From NCEH01 sp040049195 (GTDB lineage Bacteria; Pseudomonadota; Alphaproteobacteria; Rhizobiales; Xanthobacteraceae): DNA of 64,000 nt. The stretch lies in the NCBI RefSeq assembly GCF_040049195.1, contig NZ_JBDZDL010000007.1, one strand, 5' to 3'. Below the pieces are notes generated by a model that saw only the letters and a program-made list of their open reading frames with translations, had not been told where the DNA came from and searched no databases. Position numbers and translations under genes: made by a program. Positions 55,113 through 63,262 of the stretch are shown one piece after another. Numbering within the stretch: position 1 is the stretch's first letter; each line of letters starts with the position of its first letter.

Positions 55113-55805
55113 ATGACTGTTTCCACCGCCCCGGATCGCCAGATCCGCATCGCCCTCATCGTGCCCTCGTCGAACACGGTGATGGAGAACGACTTCCATC
55201 GCGCGCTGCCCAAGGACCGCTTCACGGTGCACACGGACCGCATGTATCTGATCGAGACCACGCGGGAAGCCGAGATTGCCATGATCGATCTGGCGGGCGC
55301 GGCGGCCAAGGATCTCGGCACCGTCGGCCCCGATCTTCTCGTGTTCGGCTGCACCTCGGCGGGCGCGCTGTTCGGCGTCGAATATGACAAGAAGCTGTGC
55401 GAGGAGCTCGGCGCCCTGGCGGGATGCCGGGGCATGGGCGTCATCAGTTCCGCCTCGCAGGCCCTGGAGCGCGCCGGGGCCGGAAAGGTCGCCCTCATCA
55501 CGCCCTATAACGAGGACCTCACGCGCTCGGTCGCCGAGGCGCTGGCCGGCGGGGGCCGGGAAATCGTGAGTGCACACGGCATGGGCATCACGGTCAATGT
55601 GGAGCTGTGCGATCCCACGCCCACCGAGATCGTCGCTTTCGCCAAGGAAAAGCTCGCGGGCCAGACATTCGACACGCTGTTTGTCTCGTGCACCAATTTC
55701 CGGGCGCTGGAAGCCAAGGCGATGCTGGAGCAAGCTTTCGCGGGCGTGACTGTCATCACCGCCACCAGCGCGGTGCTCGACAGCATTACCGCGGCATTCG
55801 ACTGA
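55113..55805 (+). CDS. Maleate isomerase / Asp-Glu racemase superfamily protein
   Basis: This 230-residue protein has the two-cysteine design of the Asp/Glu racemase superfamily: Cys80 in FGCTSAG and Cys193 in VSCTNFR, with the N-terminal VPSSNTVMENDF loop. These features fit the maleate cis-trans isomerase group, in which one cysteine attacks the double bond. In the same superfamily are arylmalonate decarboxylases and hydantoin racemases, so isomerisation or racemisation of a pathway acid is the general expectation. It follows the MaoC gene after 67 bp with a GGGG-type ribosome binding site. Confidence 0.85.
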   Translation: MTVSTAPDRQIRIALIVPSSNTVMENDFHRALPKDRFTVHTDRMYLIETTREAEIAMIDLAGAAAKDLGTVGPDLLVFGCTSAGALFGVEYDKKLCEELGALAGCRGMGVISSASQALERAGAGKVALITPYNEDLTRSVAEALAGGGREIVSAHGMGITVNVELCDPTPTEIVAFAKEKLAGQTFDTLFVSCTNFRALEAKAMLEQAFAGVTVITATSAVLDSITAAFD

Positions 55806-55910
55806 ACCGGCGGAACACCCGCGCGCCTCGGGATCGAGGAATCCTTGTGAAGCACGCGCCGCTGGTCTTAAAGCACCGGACGTGACGCGCCGAGCGGCGC
55901 TTGTGGGGAT

Positions 55911-57287
55911 GTGCAGCGGATGACGTGGCAGCCGAACATTTCCGGTTCGAAAAAGCCGAAGTATCTCGCGCTCGTGGATGCGCTCGAGCGCGATATTCGC
56001 TCCGGCGTGCTGCGGGACGGCGAGCGGCTGCCACCCCAACGGGAGATCGCCGCCGGCCTCGACATCACCATCGCCACACTCACGAAGGCCATCCAAGAAG
56101 CGGCACGGCGCGGGCTGGTGACAGCCAAGACCGGCAGCGGCACCTTCGTGCGCGGTGCCGACGAGACGCCGGCGGCCAACCGACAGGTGTTCGACCTCAG
56201 CCTGAACACGGTTCCCTCCGCGCCCTCCAAGCCGTTCATCGACGCGGCGCTCGAGGCCATCGCGCGCCGCCGCGATTCCGAGACGCTGTTCGGCTATGAG
56301 CCCGCCGCAGGGAGCGAGGCGCATCGCTCCATGATGGCCAAATGGCTGAGCCAGAACGACTTCGCTCCCACCCCGGACTCGCTTCTTTTGACCCACGGTG
56401 GGCAGCACGCCCTTGCGGCTTGTTTTCATGCCCTGACCCGCCCGGGAGACGTGATCCTGTGCGAACAATGGGCCTATACCGGCATTCGTCGGCTGGCCGA
56501 GCTGTGCCACGTTCGGATCGAAGGCGTAGCGATGGACGAGGAGGGTCTCGACCCCGACGACCTCGCCGCCAAGCTCCGCAAGACCTCGCCCCGCTTCGTC
56601 ATCTGCAGCGCGACCTTGCAGAATCCCACCACCGCGACGATGTCGCTCGAACGGCGGCGCAAGATCGTCGCCGCCTGCGCCACGGCCGGGGTGCTGCTGG
56701 TGGAGGACGACATCTATGGGGCGTTGGCTGGCGTTGCCCTGCCACCGCTGGCGGCGCTTGCGCGCGATCGCGTGATCTACGTGAGCAGCATATCGAAATG
56801 CCTCGCGCCCGGGGCGCGGCTCGGCGCGCTGGTGGCGCCCGACGATCTGCTCCCGCCCCTGCAGAACGCCCTCATGTCGCTGCATTGGACCGGGCCCACC
56901 CTATGGGCGGAATTGTTCGGCCACATGCTGGAAATCGGCGCGGTCGAGCGCTGCGTCGCCGCCCAGCAGAAGGAGGCTTTGCACCGCCTCGCGCTGTTCC
57001 GCGATGTGGTAGGCATTCCCGCCTCCACCACACTTCCGAGCTATCACACTTGGCTGCGCATTCCCGCGAGCTGGAGTGTCGACGGCTTCATGGCCGGCCT
57101 GCTGACGGCGGGTATCCGCGTTTCGCCGGCCCAGCACTTTGCCGTTTCCCCCCCGTTTGAACAGGCGGGGCCGTTCATCCGCCTCTGCCTCGGCGGCGGA
57201 GACGATACCGAATTGCTGAAGGAGCAGCTCAGGCGCTTCCGCACAGTGCTGAGCGGCGGCACCGACATTACAACCACGATCACCTGA
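55911..57287 (+). CDS. MocR-type regulator (GntR winged helix fused to aminotransferase domain)
   Basis: This 458-residue protein joins a winged-helix DNA-binding domain (about residues 14-80, DGERLPPQREIAAGLDIT) to a fold type I aminotransferase domain. The PLP lysine is in SSISKCLAPGARLG. MocR regulators sense PLP together with an amine-containing effector and usually control the adjacent genes. Candidates are the aminotransferase and hyuAB genes downstream or the enamidase operon upstream. The length and domain order are normal. It ends convergently with the GFA gene at a hairpin terminator. Confidence 0.9.
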   Translation: MQRMTWQPNISGSKKPKYLALVDALERDIRSGVLRDGERLPPQREIAAGLDITIATLTKAIQEAARRGLVTAKTGSGTFVRGADETPAANRQVFDLSLNTVPSAPSKPFIDAALEAIARRRDSETLFGYEPAAGSEAHRSMMAKWLSQNDFAPTPDSLLLTHGGQHALAACFHALTRPGDVILCEQWAYTGIRRLAELCHVRIEGVAMDEEGLDPDDLAAKLRKTSPRFVICSATLQNPTTATMSLERRRKIVAACATAGVLLVEDDIYGALAGVALPPLAALARDRVIYVSSISKCLAPGARLGALVAPDDLLPPLQNALMSLHWTGPTLWAELFGHMLEIGAVERCVAAQQKEALHRLALFRDVVGIPASTTLPSYHTWLRIPASWSVDGFMAGLLTAGIRVSPAQHFAVSPPFEQAGPFIRLCLGGGDDTELLKEQLRRFRTVLSGGTDITTTIT

Positions 57288-57300
57288 AGAAGCGGGGACA

Positions 57301-57333
57301 AGCGGGAGAGCGTGGCGCTCATCCCGTCCCGCT
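57301..57333. terminator. Hairpin between convergent MocR and GFA genes
   Basis: AGCGGGA (57301-57307) pairs with TCCCGCT (57327-57333), and inside it GAGCG (57308-57312) pairs with CGCTC (57316-57320) around TGG. There is no T tract, but the place 13 bp after the MocR stop and 19 bp before the GFA gene end suits a shared terminator. Confidence 0.6.
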
Positions 57334-57352
57334 CACCGCCCGCCGCCGCCCC

Positions 57353-57787
57353 TCATTCCGCCCCCTTGGCGGAATAGGGCCGGCTGCCGACCTCGCCCTC
57401 CCAGCTTTCCAAATCCAGGGCCGGCAGCCATTCCAGCGCCGAGCAGCACCAGATCTGGCGCACCGGGGGCAGGTGATGGCGCTGGCGCAATGTTCCGGCG
57501 CGGATATTCACCGGTCCCGGCACATCGGCCGCCTTCGCATAGAGGGCGGTCCCGCACTCGGGGCAGAAGGCCTGGATCCGCCTGGCGCCACTCGCCGCGA
57601 TCTTGATGTATTCCTTCGGCGTTCCCGTGAGCAGGCGGAAAGTTTCCGCGGGCGCGGGGGCCGATACGCGAAATGCGGTGCCGGACAAGGTCTGGCAGTC
57701 CGTGCAATGGCAAAGGCTGGTGCGCGCCACATCGACGGTCGCCTCGAAGCTGATTGCGCCGCAATGGCATCCACCTTCCACATTCAT
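57353..57787 (-). CDS. GFA (glutathione-dependent formaldehyde-activating-like) family zinc protein
   Basis: This 144-residue protein has the Mss4-like GFA fold with zinc-binding cysteines in GGCHCGAISFEA, SLCHCTDCQTLSG and AFCPECGTALY. The start at 57787 follows AGAGGAG; a longer in-frame start 12 codons earlier is less likely. The family name comes from one member said to help formaldehyde condense with glutathione, but most members have no proven activity. It is the only minus-strand gene in this half of the island and may not belong to the pathway. Confidence 0.85.
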   Translation of the reverse strand: MNVEGGCHCGAISFEATVDVARTSLCHCTDCQTLSGTAFRVSAPAPAETFRLLTGTPKEYIKIAASGARRIQAFCPECGTALYAKAADVPGPVNIRAGTLRQRHHLPPVRQIWCCSALEWLPALDLESWEGEVGSRPYSAKGAE

Positions 57788-58240
57788 CGCTCGCTCCTCT
57801 CGGCTGGTGCTGTTTGGCGGCACGATCGCCTAAAGATCGGGCTTGCCATGTTCTACAGCAGGTATGAAACTGCACTAACACACCGCGGGCAAGCACGTTA
57901 ATCGTACTATTAAGTCACAATGTCGAAAGCGCGTATGGAGCGGGAAAACCGGCGAGGCGCCTGAGAGGTTCTCGCCGCCTTTCCGAATTGTCATACCCCA
58001 AAACTCGGAACGCATTTCAGGCCCTGGACAGAATAAAGGAGTCAGGAGATGAGCCATTTCAAGGCCAATCAGCCTCGCCCGCTTGCTTTCCAGGGACTCT
58101 GGGGAGATCAAGGACCGAGCGGCGCCGAACAGGATAATTTTGAAGTTGATGATATTGTACTAGTTGTTATGAGAGATACCATAGTATATCAAATCGATCA
58201 GTCGCCTTGTTCCAACGAAGGTCAAATTGGAAGGCCTGCC
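57788..58240. promoter_or_regulatory. Intergenic region before the aminotransferase with two possible translation starts
   Basis: This 453-bp gap is distinctly AT-rich, especially 58130-58200. It holds a second credible translation start: ATG at 58049 with AAGGAG seven bases upstream, in frame with the aminotransferase gene. The 64 codons from there to 58241 encode no recognisable sequence. The AT-rich part contains dyad-like elements around ATAC-CATA-GTAT (about 58179-58190) that may be an operator for the MocR regulator. Confidence 0.4.
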
Positions 58241-59371
58241 ATGATCACCGCCGTCATCCCCGCCCTCATCGAGAATGAACCCTATACCCCCGGCCTCTCG
58301 CGCGAGTACGTCGCGAAGGAATTCGGCGTCCCGCTCGATGACGTGGCGAAGCTGGGCTCGGCCGAAAATCCGTTCGGCCCCTCCCCCAAGGCCGTCGCCG
58401 CCGTGGAGAAAGGGCGCGCGAAGCTCGATCTCTATCCGGAATGGACCTCCAAGGCGCTGCGCGCCGCGATCGGCAAGAAATACGGTTTCGATGCCGATTG
58501 CGTGGTGTGCGGCGCGGGCGAGACCGAAGTCATCAGCTTCGTCATGCGGGCCTTCGCCGCGGCGGGCGAAACCATTCTCACGCACGAACCGTGCTTCCCG
58601 ATCTATCACCTGTTCGCGGAGAACGAAGGGCGCGTCATCGTGGGCGTTCCCACGGGCGAGGATTTCGACCCGGCGATCGACAGCTACATCGCCAAGCTCA
58701 CGGAAATTAAGCCGAAGATTGCCTTCCTCACCAATCCGCACAGCCCCAGCGGCCACCTGCTGACGGAAGAAGAAGTGCGGGCGGTCTGCGAGGCGGCGGG
58801 CGACGATACGCTGGTGGTGCTCGACGAGGCCTATATCCACTTCTCCCAGACGCCCGGCTTCATGCACCTCACCCGCGAATACACGAACCTGATCGTCTTG
58901 CGCACCTTCTCAAAGGCCTACGGCCTGGCCGGCCTGCGCCTCGGCTTCGGCATTGCCTCCAACAAGGACCTCATCACGCCCCTGCTCAACATCAAGCCCA
59001 CCTGGAATCTCGGGCCGATGCAGGTGGAAGGCGGGATCGCGGCGCTGGACGACGACGCCCACGTGGATCGCACGGTCTCGATGATCGTCGAGATGCGCGA
59101 TTACGTGACCCATCAGTTCGCGGGCCTGAACCGCTTCCGCATGGTGCCGAACTCGCGCAGCAATTTCTTCCTGATCGAGATCGTCGATTCCCAGCTCGAT
59201 TCCACCACGGTCTTCGAGGAGCTTCTGGCGCGCGGCGTGATCGTGAAGGATGGATCCGTCTCGTTCCGCGGCCTCGGCAAGCGCTATCTGCGCAGCGATG
59301 TCAGCCTGAAGAAGCATATGGACCGGCTGGTCTGGGCCTTGAAGGAAATTGAGCAGCAGGCCACGTCCTGA
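58241..59371 (+). CDS. HisC-like PLP-dependent aminotransferase
   Basis: This 376-residue fold type I aminotransferase resembles histidinol-phosphate aminotransferase. It has LGSAENPFGPSPKAV near the N-terminus, the segment LDEAYIHF and the PLP lysine in RTFSKAYGLAGLRLGFG. The start at 58241 is preceded by GGAAGG at six bases and gives the normal family N-terminus. An upstream in-frame ATG at 58049 with an even better ribosome binding site would add 64 residues of unknown type. It lies 13 bp before hyuA, so it probably acts on an amino acid or amine intermediate of the pathway and not in histidine synthesis. Confidence 0.87.
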   Translation: MITAVIPALIENEPYTPGLSREYVAKEFGVPLDDVAKLGSAENPFGPSPKAVAAVEKGRAKLDLYPEWTSKALRAAIGKKYGFDADCVVCGAGETEVISFVMRAFAAAGETILTHEPCFPIYHLFAENEGRVIVGVPTGEDFDPAIDSYIAKLTEIKPKIAFLTNPHSPSGHLLTEEEVRAVCEAAGDDTLVVLDEAYIHFSQTPGFMHLTREYTNLIVLRTFSKAYGLAGLRLGFGIASNKDLITPLLNIKPTWNLGPMQVEGGIAALDDDAHVDRTVSMIVEMRDYVTHQFAGLNRFRMVPNSRSNFFLIEIVDSQLDSTTVFEELLARGVIVKDGSVSFRGLGKRYLRSDVSLKKHMDRLVWALKEIEQQATS

Positions 59372-59384
59372 CGGCAGCCGAAAC

Positions 59385-61475
59385 ATGACGACACGCGATC
59401 TCGTCATCGGCATCGACGTCGGTGGAACCTTCACCGACGCCATCGTCCTCGACCGCGGCACGGGGACCCTGCTCGACGCCTTCAAGGTGCCCTCGACGCC
59501 GGCCGATCCTTCGGAGGCGGTTCTGTCCGCCATCGCGCGGATCTCTCGCAGGTTCGATATCCGGGGCGCCGTCGTGTGCCACGGCACCACGGTCGGCACC
59601 AATACGCTGATCGAGCGGCTCGGCGCCCGCTCGGCGCTGCTGGCCACGCAGGGCTTCTCGGATGTCGTCGCGCTGCGCCGGCAGGACAGGCCGAGCCTTT
59701 ATGATTTCGACGTGCGCATCTCAGAGCCCCTGGTTCCCGCTGCGCGGCGCATCGGGGTCCCCGAGCGCGTGGCGGCGGACGGCGGCATCGTGCGCGCGCT
59801 CGGGCCGGGCGATCATGAGGCCGTGCTCGCAAAGCTGCGGGCCGCGGGCGTGCAGTCGGTCGCCATCAGTTTCCTGCACGCCTACGCCAATGCCGATCAC
59901 GAGCTGCAGATGGAAGCGGCCCTGCGCGAGGCGTTGCCCGGCGTCTACGTGACCCGCTCCAGCGACGTGTGCCCCGAGTTCCGGGAGTACGAGCGCACCA
60001 GCACCACCGTGGTCAATGCCTACATCGGCCCGGCCGTGGGGCTCTACATGGGCGTTCTGAGCGAGGCGCTACGCGCCCAGGGTGTCGGCCGGCTCATGAT
60101 CGTCAAGTCGAACGGCGGACTGACCTCTCCGGAGAACGCGGCGCGCTATCCCGTCCATCTGATCGAATCCGGCCCTGCCGCGCAGCTCACCGCCGCTGCG
60201 GCCTTCGCCCGGGCGAAACGGAGCCCGGACATGGTGGCCTTCGACATGGGCGGCACCACGGCCAAGGCTGGCGTGATCCGCACCGGACAGCCGGAGATGA
60301 CCACGGAATTCTATGCCGACCGCCTGGTCGACGGCCACGATGTCGGCGGTTACGCCATCCGCAGCTCGGTGCTGGACCTGGTGGAGATCGGCGCGGGCGG
60401 CGGCTCCATCGCCTGGATCGACGAGGCGCGGGTGCTCAAGGTCGGCCCTGCGAGCGCGGGGGCCAACCCCGGGCCCGCCTGCTATGGTCGAGGCGGCACG
60501 CACCCCACGGTGACAGACGCCCATGCGGTGATCGGCACCTTATCGGCGGAGCTGTTCGAAGCGAGCGGCGTGGCGTTCGATCGCGAAGCGGCCATCGCCG
60601 CCGTCCGCCAGCATGTGGCCGAGCCGTTCGGCTGGCCCCTCGCCCGCGCGGCCTATGCCATCATCGACATCGCCGTTGCCAACATGGCGGAGATGGTGCG
60701 CCTGACCACCACCCGGCGAGGCCTCGATCCGCGCGATTTCGCCTTGCTGGCCTCGGGCGGCGCGGGTCCGCTTCACGCGGCTGCGGTGGGTGCGGAGATC
60801 GGCGCGGCCGAGGTCATCGTCCCGCCCTACCCCGGCATGTTCAGCGCCCTCGGCGCCACGCTCGGCAATGTGCGCCACGAGGTGACGACCACCTTGCTGC
60901 GCCATCTCGACGAACTCGAAGACGCGGCCCTTGCCGCCACCTTCGATCAGCTCGTGGCGCGGACGGACGCGCTGATGGCGGCGGAGCCGCAGGGCATCAC
61001 CCGCCAGGCACCCGTGCGCGTTTTGGAAGCGCGATTCTCCGGCCAGCTTTTCGAGCTGCCGGTCCCGCTCGGGCCAATCGACACGCCGCTGCCGGCGATC
61101 GGCGAAATCGTCCGGCGTTTCCGCGACGTCTACCGCGCGGAATACGGATTCGACCTGCCCGATGCCCGCGTGCAGGCGGTCAACGCGCGGCTGATCGCCA
61201 TCGGCGACATGGGCCATAGCGGCGATCTTCTGTTCTCGGATCCGGACGCTGTCGCGCGTGACGCGCAGCCGGCGCGCCACATCGATCTGCTGACGCGCAC
61301 CGGCGAAACCTCCCGCGTGCCGATCTACAGGGCCGCCGACGCCCATGGCGCGGCGCTCACGGGCCCGCTCGTCATCGAGCATGCGGGCGCAACCGTTTGG
61401 GTCCATGACGGGCAGACGGCCAGGATCGGCGCCCACGGCCAGGTGAACATCGCATTGTCGGGAGGATTTCGGTGA
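59385..61475 (+). CDS. hyuA: Hydantoinase/oxoprolinase subunit A (HyuA)
   Basis: This 696-residue protein has the ATP-binding actin-like fold of the HyuA/5-oxoprolinase N-terminal family. It begins with VIGIDVGGTFTDAIVLD and has further nucleotide-binding segments AFDMGGTTAKAGVI and GAGGGSIAWID. With HyuB it should open a lactam, hydantoin or similar ring in an ATP-dependent way; acetone and acetophenone carboxylases belong to the same superfamily. The ATG at 59385 gives the normal start. It overlaps hyuB by four bases. The substrate is unknown. Confidence 0.9.
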   Translation: MTTRDLVIGIDVGGTFTDAIVLDRGTGTLLDAFKVPSTPADPSEAVLSAIARISRRFDIRGAVVCHGTTVGTNTLIERLGARSALLATQGFSDVVALRRQDRPSLYDFDVRISEPLVPAARRIGVPERVAADGGIVRALGPGDHEAVLAKLRAAGVQSVAISFLHAYANADHELQMEAALREALPGVYVTRSSDVCPEFREYERTSTTVVNAYIGPAVGLYMGVLSEALRAQGVGRLMIVKSNGGLTSPENAARYPVHLIESGPAAQLTAAAAFARAKRSPDMVAFDMGGTTAKAGVIRTGQPEMTTEFYADRLVDGHDVGGYAIRSSVLDLVEIGAGGGSIAWIDEARVLKVGPASAGANPGPACYGRGGTHPTVTDAHAVIGTLSAELFEASGVAFDREAAIAAVRQHVAEPFGWPLARAAYAIIDIAVANMAEMVRLTTTRRGLDPRDFALLASGGAGPLHAAAVGAEIGAAEVIVPPYPGMFSALGATLGNVRHEVTTTLLRHLDELEDAALAATFDQLVARTDALMAAEPQGITRQAPVRVLEARFSGQLFELPVPLGPIDTPLPAIGEIVRRFRDVYRAEYGFDLPDARVQAVNARLIAIGDMGHSGDLLFSDPDAVARDAQPARHIDLLTRTGETSRVPIYRAADAHGAALTGPLVIEHAGATVWVHDGQTARIGAHGQVNIALSGGFR

Positions 61476-63085
61476 ATACCGGCCCGCAAAGGATTATCGA
61501 CCGTGACCCGGTGACGTTCGAGGTCGTGCGCAGTGCGCTCTACGCCATCTGCGCCGACATGAAGCACGTCATCATGCGCACCTCGTTCTCACCGCTTCTC
61601 AGCCTGTCGGCGGATCTGTCCTGCGCGCTGCTCGACGCGACCGGCCGCGTGGTGGGCCAGGGCCGCGACATTCCCGTTCACCTCGGCGCCGTGCCCTTCA
61701 CGGTGCGCGCGGTGTTCGAGGCTTTCCCCATCGCCGGCTGGCGTCCGGGCGACGGTGTCATCGTCAACGATCCCTATGCCGGCGGCACCCATCTGCCCGA
61801 CGTCTCGCTCATCATGCCCATTTTCCACGGCGAAGCGCTGTGCGGCTTCTCGCTCAGCCGCGTGCACTGGCCGGATATCGGTGGCATCGCGGCGGGAAGC
61901 TCCAGCGTGTGCGACGAGATCACGAAGGAAGGGCTGCGCATCCCGCCGCTGCGGATCATCGAGAATGGCCAGCCCCGGCAGGACATCCTCGCTTTGGTGC
62001 TCGCGAATGTGCGCGTGCCCGAGGACCGCTACGGCGATTTCCGCGCCCAGATCGCCGGCGCCCGGCGGGCGGACCAGCGCGTCGGCGAACTCGCGCGGGC
62101 CTATGGCCCGGACGTGCTCGCCGAAATCATGGCCGATGCGCAGACCTATACCCGCCGGCTCGTGCGCTCGCGGCTCGCGCACCTGCCGGATGCGGATGTC
62201 ACCCACGAGGAGACGCTGGACGGCGATGGCATCGACCCCTATGCCCGACCGCGCATTCGCGCGCGCATCGTCAAGGCGGGCGAAGCCATCACGGTGGATT
62301 TCACCGGCTCCTCCCCGTGCGTGAAAGGGCCGGTCAACGCGCCGTTCGCCGTCACGGCCTCCTCGGTCTATTACACGCTGCTTGCACTTGTGGGGGGCGA
62401 CGTGCCCCCCAATCAGGGCGTGTATGACGTGGCGCAGATCGTCGCCCCGACAGGCTCCATCGTGAATGCGGCCTACCCGGCCTCGGTCGTCGCGGCCAAT
62501 ACCGAGACCTCCAACCGCATCGTCGACGTGCTGCTCGCCGCCTTGGCCAAGGCCTATCCCGAGCGCGTGCCGGCGGGGAGCTATGGTTCGGCCTGCGTCT
62601 ACACGCTGGGCGGGGTCGATCCACGCACCGCCAGCCGCTTCGTCCATTACGAGACGGTGGGCGGCGGCTCGGGCGCCAGCAGGATGGGCGATGGCGCAAG
62701 CGGCATCCGGGTGCACATGGGCAACACCATGAACCTGCCCATCGAAGCGGCCGAAATCGCGATGCCGATCCGCTTCCTCGCCTATGAGCTGGTGCCCGGC
62801 AGCGGCGGACGGGGACTGCGCCAGGGCGGCGACGGCGTTCGCAAGGCGCTGGAAATCCTCACCGATGGTGTGGAGGCCTCGATCCTTGGCGAGCGTACCG
62901 AAAGCCCGGCCCATGGCGTGGGCGGCGGAGAGGCAGGTCAGCTCGCCCGGTTCACCCTGCGCACGGGAGACGGCCCGGCCCGCACGCTGCCGGCCAAAAG
63001 CGGCCCCCACCGCCTCGCCACCGGAGACCGGATCGAAATGGTTACCGCCGGCGGAGGCGGATGGGGCAAGCGTCCACAGGACTGA
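61472..63085 (+). CDS. hyuB: Hydantoinase/oxoprolinase subunit B (HyuB)
   Basis: This 537-residue protein matches the HyuB/oxoprolinase C-terminal family, with DPVTFEVVRSALYAICADM at the start and the segments VNDPYAGGTHLPDV, NTETSNRIVDVLLAALA and PIRFLAYELVPGSGGRG. It is the partner of HyuA. The start is GTG within a GTGA overlap with the hyuA stop. Its 3' end is unusual: an 18-bp unit containing the last codons and the stop is tandemly repeated just downstream. Confidence 0.9.
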   Translation: MNTGPQRIIDRDPVTFEVVRSALYAICADMKHVIMRTSFSPLLSLSADLSCALLDATGRVVGQGRDIPVHLGAVPFTVRAVFEAFPIAGWRPGDGVIVNDPYAGGTHLPDVSLIMPIFHGEALCGFSLSRVHWPDIGGIAAGSSSVCDEITKEGLRIPPLRIIENGQPRQDILALVLANVRVPEDRYGDFRAQIAGARRADQRVGELARAYGPDVLAEIMADAQTYTRRLVRSRLAHLPDADVTHEETLDGDGIDPYARPRIRARIVKAGEAITVDFTGSSPCVKGPVNAPFAVTASSVYYTLLALVGGDVPPNQGVYDVAQIVAPTGSIVNAAYPASVVAANTETSNRIVDVLLAALAKAYPERVPAGSYGSACVYTLGGVDPRTASRFVHYETVGGGSGASRMGDGASGIRVHMGNTMNLPIEAAEIAMPIRFLAYELVPGSGGRGLRQGGDGVRKALEILTDGVEASILGERTESPAHGVGGGEAGQLARFTLRTGDGPARTLPAKSGPHRLATGDRIEMVTAGGGGWGKRPQD

Positions 63086-63105
63086 AAGCGTCGACAGGAC
63101 TGAAA
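63070..63105 (+). repeat. Tandem 18-bp duplication at the hyuB stop codon
   Basis: The unit GCGTC(C/G)ACAGGACTGAAA occurs at 63070-63087 and again at 63088-63105 with one difference. The hyuB TGA stop lies in the first copy and is reproduced in the second. This looks like a recent slippage duplication. Confidence 0.8.
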
Positions 63106-63262
63106 GCTTCCGCGAGCCTGAAGGCCGCGCCGGGCTGAGACCCTTGCCCGGAACGCGCTCGCAGCGCTTGGGCGCGGGCTCGGCCGCACGACAGCGCGTG
63201 CTTCGCCTTGCGGGCGCCCTTTATCTCCGCTTTTCTGCGCCGCGATCGGGAAGGAGCGGGCC

